From Actinomycetota bacterium (GTDB lineage Bacteria; Actinomycetota; Acidimicrobiia; Acidimicrobiales; Acidimicrobiaceae), in the NCBI GenBank assembly GCA_027318945.1, contig DAHVOF010000107.1, positions 1-6,248 on the forward strand: a stretch of DNA of 6,248 nucleotides, written 5' to 3'. Under the pieces are notes generated by a model. The model ran no database searches. It was not told where the DNA came from and worked only from the letters and a program-made list of their open reading frames with translations. This document shows positions 1 to 4,355 of this stretch, one piece after another (positions within the stretch are counted from its first letter, which is position 1; every line of letters begins with the position of its first letter). The position numbers were made by a program, and so were the translations under genes.

Positions 1-204
1 TGAGGCTGCGCATTCCACTTCGAGGTTTTCGTCAGCCCCAAGACGCAACTCGCTGGGTATGTCTCGGATCGTTCGAGTGACCGGAGCGACAACGATCCCC
101 GTAAGCACGGGAATGGCTTCGGTGCGAGTGACTACCAGAACCGGCCTGCGCTTATTCTCTGTTTCAGCCCACCAGATCTCGCCCTGCTGAGGAACAGCTA
201 CCAA
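1..204 (-). CDS. mazF: MazF/PemK-family toxin, first 68 codons, cut by the window edge
   Basis: This is a growth-inhibiting endoribonuclease of the MazF/PemK fold, the toxin half of a type II toxin-antitoxin pair. The 68 visible residues carry the N-terminal signature: QQGEIWWAETENKRRPVLVV, the conserved basic/RPVLVV strand, then IVVAPVTRTIRDIPSEL. This matches the usual GDIxW...RPvlVvs...vvvaPiT order, so function is inferred from family. I place the start at a TTG (202-204) because the recognisable protein begins within a few residues of it, no ATG or GTG is available, and it overlaps the stop of the antitoxin by 7 bases, which fits translational coupling. Only a weak purine run precedes it. 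The C-terminal part, about 40 residues in typical family members, lies outside the window, so intactness cannot be judged. Fold assignment is firm; RNA target is unknown. Confidence 0.85.
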   Translation of the reverse strand, partial: MVAVPQQGEIWWAETENKRRPVLVVTRTEAIPVLTGIVVAPVTRTIRDIPSELRLGADENLEVECAAS

Positions 205-446
205 GGTTCTTCTTCAATCAGTGCTCTGGTAGCTTCTTCGATCCCTGCAAGCTCTTCCTTTGTTTGAGGCTGTCCGCGATAACTTTCCACGATCGCAGAA
301 CCGATACGCTCGCGGCGGTGGCGCTCTACCAACCACTCCAGTCCAATTCTCACTGCGTCAGAGCGGCTTTGGACTACACCGTCTGCTACGAGCTCGTCCA
401 CCTCTTCCGCCAAACCTTCGTCTACACGTGTAACAATTTGCGTCAT
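198..446 (-). CDS. Ribbon-helix-helix antitoxin paired with the MazF toxin at the window edge
   Basis: This 82-residue acidic protein neutralises the downstream MazF and probably represses its own promoter. The N-terminal half reads as a ribbon-helix-helix (CopG/MetJ-like) DNA-binding domain: a short strand (TQIVTRVD, residues 2-9), helix one with VDELVADG, the turn VVQSRSDAVR, and helix two GLEWLVERHRRER. The C-terminal half, residues 50-82, is rich in Glu and ends EEATRALIEEEPW, the flexible segment such antitoxins use to wrap the toxin. The ATG at 446 is chosen because the strand residues start there and a TATACT box sits 6 bases upstream. It is the first gene of a two-gene operon; its stop overlaps the toxin start. 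It is MazE-like by partner, but not by fold (MazE proper is AbrB-type). Confidence 0.85.
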   Translation of the reverse strand: MTQIVTRVDEGLAEEVDELVADGVVQSRSDAVRIGLEWLVERHRRERIGSAIVESYRGQPQTKEELAGIEEATRALIEEEPW

Positions 447-452
447 GCATTC

Positions 453-461
453 AGTATAGCA
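453..461 (-). promoter_or_regulatory. Extended -10 promoter element of the first TA operon, leaderless layout
   Basis: On the minus strand TGC-TATACT forms an extended -10 (TGn plus a 5/6 match to TATAAT). Its last base is only 6 bases from the antitoxin ATG (446-444), so transcription would start at or next to the A of the ATG and the mRNA would be leaderless. No good -35 lies at 16-18 bases; a TTGAGA is present but only 13 bases away. No Shine-Dalgarno sequence precedes the gene. Confidence 0.5.
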
Positions 462-528
462 TTTTGCAATATCTCAAATTATTCTTCTGATGTCGTTGCC
501 GAGCGCTGACAAGATCACATTCAAGTTT

Positions 529-565
529 CCAAATGGATCAAAAAGAAATACCCGATCCCATTTGG
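529..565. terminator. Stem-loop between the two MazF operons, possible terminator without a T-run
   Basis: CCAAATGGATC (529-539) pairs with GATCCCATTTGG (554-565), an 11-12 base stem with one bulged base around a 14-base loop. It lies about 40 bases beyond the stop of the minus-strand mazF at 606-917, where a terminator would be expected. No T-run follows on either strand, so an intrinsic terminator of the classical kind is not supported. A hairpin terminator lacking the U-tract, or an mRNA-stabilising hairpin, remains possible. Confidence 0.4.
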
Positions 566-605
566 CCAATTCTGTAAGCCTACTGCTTATCCCGGAACGT
601 CAAGG

Positions 606-917
606 TTAGGACAAACGTTCATCGAGCTCAAACGCAGCAATGATCGCATCTGCAAGCAGGGGTTCTTGGCTGGGAAGAAGGTAACCAACTTGCCGGCCGA
701 GCGAGGCAACTGGAATGGTAAGGATGTTGCCGCAGCTTACCACGGAATCGCCATCAAGTCCGTTCAACCGTCCTATCGGCACCTCAGTGGACAGCCCCTT
801 AATCGTGGTTGTGATTGGCGCGACGGTTACCCGCGTGAGAAATGGTCGCACCAGTTCTCTGGTCAAAACCAAGACAGGACGGGTCTTATCCAGAGCAGCC
901 AGGTATATAGGTCTCAT
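606..917 (-). CDS. mazF: MazF/PemK-family endoribonuclease toxin
   Basis: This is a complete 103-residue MazF-type toxin. Visible family features are LDKTRPVLVLTRE (residues 9-21), the conserved Arg-Pro-Val strand with a catalytic-type Arg; VTVAPITTTIKGLSTEVPIG (31-50), the central strand and loop; and VVSCGNILTIP (59-69) followed by a C-terminal helix ADAIIAAFELDE. It begins directly at the conserved IYLA strand without the RGDI leader of E. coli MazF, a form common in actinobacteria. The ATG (917-915) shares one base with the stop of its antitoxin (TAATG), so the two are almost certainly translationally coupled. No truncation or frameshift is seen and all core strands are present, so it is probably active. 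Cleavage specificity cannot be read from the sequence. Confidence 0.9.
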   Translation of the reverse strand: MRPIYLAALDKTRPVLVLTRELVRPFLTRVTVAPITTTIKGLSTEVPIGRLNGLDGDSVVSCGNILTIPVASLGRQVGYLLPSQEPLLADAIIAAFELDERLS

Positions 918-1150
918 TAGTCCAGATCTATTTGCTGATTGGCGCCAAAAGCCGCAAGCTCATCAAGATCGTCAGACTGTCGTGAGCTACACAAGATAGC
1001 AATGTCCTTCAAGGTCCTTAGCCTGCGTTGCTCTCGTACAAGAGCACGGGCAACGACGTCGGCTCTGCTAGAGGCTTCTCCGTGGGCCACCAATGAGTCA
1101 ACAAACTCAACAAGCTCGTTTGGTATCCTGACGGCGATTTGTTTGCTCAT
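917..1150 (-). CDS. Ribbon-helix-helix antitoxin for the 606-917 MazF
   Basis: This 77-residue protein has a ribbon-helix-helix N terminus: strand KQIAVRIPNE (residues 3-12), helix FVDSLVAHG (16-24), the turn EASSRADVVARAL (25-37) and helix REQRRLRTLKD. The acidic C-terminal tail (SDDLDELAAFGANQQIDLD) is the likely toxin-binding part. By family it is expected to bind operator DNA as a dimer and repress the operon, with MazF modulating binding. The ATG at 1150 is supported by a -10 element 6 bases upstream and by a strand that starts immediately after it. There is no Shine-Dalgarno at a usable distance (an AGGG ends only 2 bases before the ATG). It resembles the 198-446 antitoxin in layout but is clearly diverged, so the two pairs are not a recent duplication. 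Confidence 0.87.
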   Translation of the reverse strand: MSKQIAVRIPNELVEFVDSLVAHGEASSRADVVARALVREQRRLRTLKDIAILCSSRQSDDLDELAAFGANQQIDLD

Positions 1151-1156
1151 AGCCCT

Positions 1157-1165
1157 ATCATACCA
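1157..1165 (-). promoter_or_regulatory. Extended -10 element of the second TA operon, leaderless layout
   Basis: On the minus strand TGG-TATGAT gives an extended -10 (TGn, then 5/6 of TATAAT) ending 6 bases before the ATG at 1150. This is the same geometry as in front of the 198-446 antitoxin. No convincing -35 is present at 17 bases (TATCAC). The element overlaps the proximal operator-like repeat at 1160-1174, which fits autorepression by the antitoxin. Confidence 0.5.
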
Positions 1166-1200
1166 ATTTGGGATTCATAGTGATACCGTAATGGTATTAC
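1160..1200. promoter_or_regulatory. Two operator-like inverted repeats upstream of the second TA operon
   Basis: The distal copy is ATACC-GTAAT-GGTAT (1183-1197), perfect in its 5-base arms and extending to 7 of 8 paired positions over 1180-1200. The proximal copy is ATACC-AATTT-GGGAT (1160-1174), 4 of 5 paired, overlapping the -10 element. The centres are 23 bases apart, about two helical turns on the same DNA face. This is the arrangement expected for cooperative binding by ribbon-helix-helix dimers; the binding itself is inferred. Confidence 0.5.
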
Positions 1201-1288
1201 CCGTGGAGTCCCATGAACCCGCGATATGTGAGCCATTTTCTGGTCGCTTTCCTGAACGACAGAACAAACTCAACGGCAACGGCCCATT

Positions 1289-1702
1289 TCATCGCCGTAT
1301 TTCGGAAATGTTCACAAAGTTCGTCCCACAGCGAGTGTAGATGGCTTCCGCTCGGCGATCGAGGGTAAACAGGGTAGCATGATGCGATCGAGCAGTGACG
1401 GCGATCAGCCCGTCGTAGACCGCCCCACCGGAAATTCCGAGAGCACAAAGCTCTTCGACTAGGGTAATCGCGGGAATCGCGAGAGATAATGGATCGCTTG
1501 GAAATTGAGCTCGCAAATATTCCGTGACTATTGCAGAAGATGCACGGTGGGGTGCTGGAAGTCGCGTTAGAACTGCGTAGGATTCAAGAGCACAGTGCGC
1601 AATGAGATGCGGACCGGTCTCCAGGGCCGCACGCGCCCGGCCGTGTTGCTCATGCCAAGAAGCAAACCCGGCTATTACCACGCTCGAATCGACGGCATTC
1701 AA
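1289..1702 (-). CDS. vapC: VapC-family PIN-domain ribonuclease toxin
   Basis: This is a 137-residue PIN-domain toxin, a metal-dependent endoribonuclease. The four acidic residues expected for Mg2+/Mn2+ binding are all present: Asp5 in AVDSSVVIAGF, Glu40 in HCALESYAVLTRLP, Asp97 in GAVYDGLIAVTA and Asp115 in TLFTLDRRA. Length and order are typical of VapC, so the enzyme is probably intact. Its ATG (1702-1700) overlaps the antitoxin stop in ATGA, a 4-base overlap that implies translational coupling. The C terminus ends NFVNISEIRR. After the stop come about 138 bases holding the promoter and operators of the next TA operon on the same strand, so read-through from VapBC into that operon is possible. 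No terminator is visible between them. The RNA target (tRNA, rRNA loop or other) cannot be read from the sequence. Confidence 0.92.
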   Translation of the reverse strand: MNAVDSSVVIAGFASWHEQHGRARAALETGPHLIAHCALESYAVLTRLPAPHRASSAIVTEYLRAQFPSDPLSLAIPAITLVEELCALGISGGAVYDGLIAVTARSHHATLFTLDRRAEAIYTRCGTNFVNISEIRR

Positions 1703-1947
1703 CGACGAGTCTCTTCGAGGACTTCTCGGACAAGCTCGCTGGTCAGAACGGGAAGGTCGCCGTTCACCGGCTCTGCATGAACTGAGTCTCCAACCCGGAC
1801 CAGACGCATCTGAGTTGTCGCGGGTTCGATTATAAGACGCCCATCCTCTTCGGTTATCTCTAATTCAGTATTGGGAAGCAGTCCCAGGTCATCTCGAAGG
1901 CGTTTGGGGATGACAACTCTTCCGGCTGCATCGATGGTAATAGTCAT
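1699..1947 (-). CDS. vapB: AbrB/SpoVT-type antitoxin VapB
   Basis: This 82-residue antitoxin has a swapped-hairpin AbrB DNA-binding domain at its N terminus: ITIDAAGRVVIPKRLRDDLG (residues 3-22), then TELEITEEDGRLIIEPA, the classic GRVVIPKxLRxxLGL pattern. The C-terminal 35 residues (MRLVRVGDSVHAEPV to VREVLEETRR) form the toxin-binding tail. It should dimerise, occupy the VapC active site and bind the operator in front of its own gene. The ATG at 1945-1947 is supported by the AbrB fold starting right after it and by the operator-like palindrome abutting it. It is the first gene of the vapBC operon; its stop lies inside the vapC start. The opposite strand here is also open in short stretches, but those frames show no family features. 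Confidence 0.92.
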   Translation of the reverse strand: MTITIDAAGRVVIPKRLRDDLGLLPNTELEITEEDGRLIIEPATTQMRLVRVGDSVHAEPVNGDLPVLTSELVREVLEETRR

Positions 1948-1962
1948 GGTATTTACACTACC
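1948..1962 (-). promoter_or_regulatory. Operator-like palindrome and weak -10 abutting the vapB start
   Basis: Read on the minus strand, GGTAGTGTAAATACC is an imperfect palindrome (GGTA...TACC, plus an inner T/A pair) ending at the base before the vapB ATG. Within it TAGTGT (1955-1960) fits the loose actinobacterial TAnnnT -10 and would start transcription about 1-2 bases from the ATG. No -35 is recognisable. A GGGAG lies about 14-18 bases before the ATG, too far for a standard ribosome binding site. Confidence 0.4.
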
Positions 1963-2069
1963 ACTCCCGAGTCCAAGCTGTGGCAGAAGACCACCACTAT
2001 CGAAAACGGCAGGAAATCCACTTGATGTGACAGAAAAGCAACGAGATGACGTGACGGATTGAGGGCTTC

Positions 2070-2352
2070 CTACGCCGGAGAAGGTCTTTTAACTCGTATT
2101 TCAGAAAGCTCCGAGATGACGAGGTCGCCAACAATGACGTGCTCGCCGATGTCGAAATACTCCGCTTCACTCTCGACTTCTCACCATAACTTCCTCCAGC
2201 GGTCCCTTGAGTAGAACTTGGCAGAATTTCTGAACCAGTATCTTGGATGACTGCCGCCCCACGAACCGACCGCTGAATTCCTTGGCCAAACCTTGGCCGG
2301 CAAATAGAATGGTTTCGCCTTGGACCTTCTCAAAAACATGACCAGCCGCTCT
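2070..2352 (-). pseudogene. Possible frameshifted remnant of an unrecognised protein
   Basis: Two abutting minus-strand frames read like real protein. The first (2352 down to a TGA at 2169-2167) includes ETILFAGQGLAKEFSGRFVG and then KILVQKFCQVLLKGPLEEVM. The second (2180 to a TAG at 2072-2070) includes EYFDIGEHVIVGDLVISELS. Joining them needs one frame change near 2170-2180 and gives about 95 residues with no start codon, opened by a TAA at 2355-2353. The GQGLAKEF stretch faintly recalls STAS-like (DUF4325) proteins and the FDIGEHVIV stretch recalls SnoaL-like folds, but neither is a firm match. It overlaps the RelB remnant on the other strand, so part of this reading could be chance. Confidence 0.25.
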
Positions 2353-2354
2353 TT

Positions 2355-2528
2355 ATGTTGTACATCTCTTTTGTGTCGAGGCGAATAGCCGAAGAGAAAG
2401 CTCTTCCGATCGATCCGCTCATCCCAAATGCCGCTACCATGGCCGCCATTAGAGAAGCGCGGTCCCCGAACTTGCCCAGAGTCAACACCGTCGAAGATCT
2501 GATTGCCGCGCTATATGCGAAAGATTGA
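2355..2528 (+). pseudogene. C-terminal part of a RelB/DinJ-family antitoxin
   Basis: A 57-residue reading ends in the hallmark C-terminal half of RelB/DinJ antitoxins: RRIAEEKALPIDPLIPNAAT (residues 9-28), AAIREARSPNLPRVNTVEDL (30-49), then IAALYAKD and a TGA. In intact relatives this follows a ribbon-helix-helix of 40-50 residues. Here the same frame continues upstream only to a TGA at 2274-2276, and that stretch does not read as a ribbon-helix-helix, so the DNA-binding domain is lost or scrambled. No RelE or YafQ toxin is recognisable downstream, where one would be expected to overlap. It lies on the strand opposite to the three intact TA operons. The family call is good; expression as a functional protein is unlikely. 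Confidence 0.6.
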
Positions 2529-3140
2529 GTGGACAATCCTGTTCAAGCGTGAGCTAGCGCATCAAGTGTGGAGGATCTCAAGAACAAGGCCGAACAGGCA
2601 CTGACGCGAATGGCCTCATTTCCGAAGTTGTTGATGGGATTCTTCTGTGATCCCAACATCGTTAACAAACTTGGTTAGTCCGATAACTTACGCCCCGTTT
2701 ATGCTAGCGCGCTTGATCGGCATTACGCGAACGGAACCTGCAATCGCAAGCCCGATTAGACCGGCTCCACCGGCACTATCTGAAAAGCTCCGCATGCGAC
2801 CCAAGCCGGGCGGGGCGCATCGCATCTTGTACCGATTTCAGATAGATCGCCGAAACGCCGCGTGGGATGGAAAGCCCTCGGATTTATCCGTTGGGAGGCA
2901 GAATCTGACTCGGCCCGAAGCAGCGATCAACCCGAGCATTGGTTGACAACGCACTGTTTGATGATGTCGAGAGGATCATCGAAAGCCGTGGCGATGAATA
3001 GCTGCTTGTCCAGAGAATTGGAAGCTGGGATCTCAAAGTCTGGAACTCCTGGCACAAAAGTCTAAGCCGCAACCAGCTGCGACGTACGCTTAAAGCCGCT
3101 TTCTGACAGTATCTTTTTCCTCAATGCCTTAAAAGGACAG
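2529..3140. other. About 600 bases with no confident gene, probably decayed coding DNA
   Basis: No frame here shows a recognisable family. The longest plus-strand frame (2647-2946, 99 codons) has KPGGAHRILYRFQIDRR, faintly like a RelE/HigB-type toxin strand, but nothing else in it supports that. A GTG right after the RelB stop opens a 7-codon frame, and after its stop the same phase reads VEDLKNKAEQALTRMASFPK onward to a TAG at 2673-2675. Another fragment, LVDNALFDDVERIIESRGDE (2939-2998), also ends in a stop. These short protein-like pieces in several phases suggest a former toxin or other accessory genes broken by indels. No terminator, tRNA or long repeat is seen. Confidence 0.4.
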
Positions 3141-3656
3141 TCACATGAATTCGAGTGCTTCTTTTAGGACAAAGCCAACTCGGGCCTCGATTTGCCGTCC
3201 CGCGAAGACATCGGCAACATACTCGATAGCCTCGTCGACCGAGTTGAATTTGCCAAGCCGGTAAAGTTCTCGAATATCGTCTATGTCCCTGTTCTCACGA
3301 GACGCGGGAGGTTTTAGGGCAAAAAGATAGTGCGGGGAGGCAACGCTGACAGAGAGCGCCAGAAGGTCGAGAACGGTTTTCGCGCGAGAATCGGGACCGG
3401 GCATGAATCCCTTTACGGTATCATTTAGCCAGTCTGGTGGCAAATTCCTCCTCTGCGCCACATTTCTCGCTGCGTCATAAATAACCATGTTCGGTTCGAA
3501 AACCTCATCCAGATCCTTCGTCGTTCGCCGCTGATTGTATGCAAGCGCCATTGTGGCACCCCCGACGAGAAATATATCGTCATGTATTCCTAGTTTTTCG
3601 AGTACCCGAGAAAGGTCAGTGAGATGTTAAATTATGCCGTCGTGGCTAAAGGGCAT
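3141..3656 (-). pseudogene. DUF6036/AbiEii-like nucleotidyltransferase with an in-frame stop at codon 10
   Basis: Read from the ATG at 3656-3654, the frame encodes 171 positions with a single TAA at codon 10 (3629-3627): MPFSHDGII-stop-HLTDLSRVLEKLG. Beyond it the protein is uninterrupted and well conserved. It has LVGGATMALAYN (residues 30-41), then TTKDLDEVF with Asp48 and Asp50 spaced as in the GG...DxD active site of polymerase-beta-type nucleotidyltransferases, the DWLNDTVKGFMPGP segment, VSVASPHYLFALK, and a C-terminal DIDDIRELYRLG motif. Relatives act as nucleotide-transferring enzymes in TA-like or abortive-infection pairs (family knowledge). An internal ATG at 3551 could start only a version lacking the GG motif, so it is unlikely to be active. 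The gene start shares one base with the stop of the upstream gene. Confidence 0.75.
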
Positions 3657-3838
3657 CACACGCTCCTAAGCGATCGCTCATCGACGAACACGCCACGAAG
3701 GGCGATCGAAACCGGTGCGTTAGCCAACGCCAGGGCTTCGAGAGTCGACGTCGGGGTAAACCACTGAAATCTTTCAAGAAAATACTCTGGATCCCATACC
3801 CAAGATGGAGGCGACAACTCCGAGCGAAGACAGATCAT
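3656..3838 (-). pseudogene. C-terminal tail of the gene coupled to the DUF6036 nucleotidyltransferase
   Basis: The last 60 codons of a minus-strand gene end in TGA overlapping the next ATG by one base (TGATG), with TAGGAG just upstream as a ribosome binding site for the nucleotidyltransferase. The reading WDPEYFLERFQWFTPTSTLE and then ANAPVSIALRGVFVDERSL looks like genuine protein, but I do not recognise the family. By position it should be the partner (antitoxin-like or regulatory) of the nucleotidyltransferase. The frame is open back to a TAG at 3871-3869, yet bases beyond about 3842 belong to an IS630 transposase on the other strand. The 5' part has therefore been lost at that junction. 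The ATG at 3838-3836 is just the first Met in the leftover and not a real start. Confidence 0.5.
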
Positions 3839-3841
3839 CTC

Positions 3842-4123
3842 AATGACGCCCGAAATAACATCCTCCTTCTATGGGATGGGGCGGGATGGCACCGTGGGAG
3901 TGTTGTACAACAGGCCATCACGGAGCACGAGATCAAAGAGATCTATTTCCCCCCATATTCTCCAGAGTTCAATCCCCAAGAACACGTCTGGAAACAGGGA
4001 CGTTCACAAGTTACCCAAAACCGATTGATCCCCAAGATTGAACCAGTGACCAAGGAACTTGTCGCCTGTCTCAACACGACGGCATTTCCCTACTCCCTGC
4101 TGGATTTCAGGAGCAAGTGTGTC
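3842..4123 (+). pseudogene. IS630-family transposase, C-terminal third only
   Basis: The plus frame through 3851 reads NNILLLWDGAGWHRG, EIYFPPYSPEFNPQEHVWK and ELVACLNTTAFPYSLLDF, the C-terminal half of the DDE domain of IS630 transposases. The second catalytic Asp (codon 3875-3877, in WDGAGWH) and the catalytic Glu (codon 3980-3982, in NPQEHVW) have exactly 34 residues between them, the DD34E spacing of this family. The first Asp and the whole N-terminal helix-turn-helix are missing. Upstream the frame runs into the unrelated minus-strand gene at about 3838-3850. It stays open past the normal end of the domain (about 4123) until a stop at 4352-4354. It is therefore a dead fragment. No terminal inverted repeat was identified, so the exact ends are uncertain. 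Confidence 0.8.
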
Positions 4124-4307
4124 GGCGATGTCTATAAGACGCGGCAGACTCCACAACTCGGAGACAGAAAGGATCAATACGCCCTGCATTGGTACAAGCT
4201 TGAAGGTGAGAATCCTACCGTGGGCTATCACAGCGGACGAAGTGATACACCCCGGCGTAAGGACGATCGGCGCGGCACCACGCAGAGTCCCCACGCCTAT
4301 CCAGGAC

Positions 4308-4336
4308 TTGACATGACAAACTATTTCGATTATCCA
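4308..4336 (+). promoter_or_regulatory. Promoter of the ArsR-DsrE-SQR operon
   Basis: A perfect -35, TTGACA (4308-4313), is followed after exactly 17 bases by TATCCA (4331-4336), a weak -10. The expected start point is 7-8 bases further, at 4343-4344, the same place as the ATG (4344-4346), so the transcript would be leaderless. No Shine-Dalgarno sequence precedes this ATG. A perfect TATAAT also occurs at 4350-4355 but lies inside the coding region and has no -35 at the right distance. Confidence 0.6.
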
Positions 4337-4355
4337 TATATCTATGGAATATAAT
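4329..4355. promoter_or_regulatory. Candidate ArsR operator over the -10 and start codon
   Basis: An AT-rich interrupted palindrome has TCCATA (4333-4338) and TATGGA (4343-4348) around a TATC spacer. Outer arms ATTAT (4329-4333) and ATAAT (4351-4355) are also complementary, with two or three extra bases on the right. It covers the -10, the predicted start point and the ATG, where a bound repressor would block polymerase. Family knowledge says ArsR dimers bind such AT-rich dyads; that this regulator binds here is inference. Confidence 0.5.

Noticed and set aside
264..509. Plus-strand 81-codon frame opposite the first antitoxin
   Set aside because: It lies almost entirely opposite the ribbon-helix-helix gene and has no family features or ribosome binding site.
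939..1340. Plus-strand 133-codon frame across the second antitoxin and the vapC end
   Set aside because: It runs opposite two well-supported genes and across their intergenic operator, and its composition (Ser/Arg rich) is typical of an antisense frame.
1197..1448. Minus-strand 83-codon frame overlapping the 3' end of vapC
   Set aside because: It is in another phase of the vapC coding region and shows no recognisable domain.
2330..2536. Minus-strand 68-codon frame
   Set aside because: It is opposite the RelB/DinJ remnant, whose plus-strand reading matches a known family much better.
2647..2946. Plus-strand 99-codon frame as a RelE/HigB-type toxin for the RelB relic
   Set aside because: Only one short strand-like stretch resembles such toxins; distance from the RelB stop and lack of other conserved elements make it unsupported.
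2884..3072. Minus-strand 62-codon frame in the gene-poor stretch
   Set aside because: It is rich in Leu/Ser/Arg with no motif, ribosome binding site or promoter.
4004..4294. Minus-strand 96-codon frame between the transposase fragment and the ArsR gene
   Set aside because: It overlaps the IS630 coding frame on the opposite strand, has no ribosome binding site, and matches no family I know; considered chance.
4350..4355. Perfect TATAAT as the -10 of the sulfur operon
   Set aside because: It lies after the ATG, no -35 sits 16-18 bases upstream, and using it would remove the N-terminal residues; TTGACA plus TATCCA fits better.
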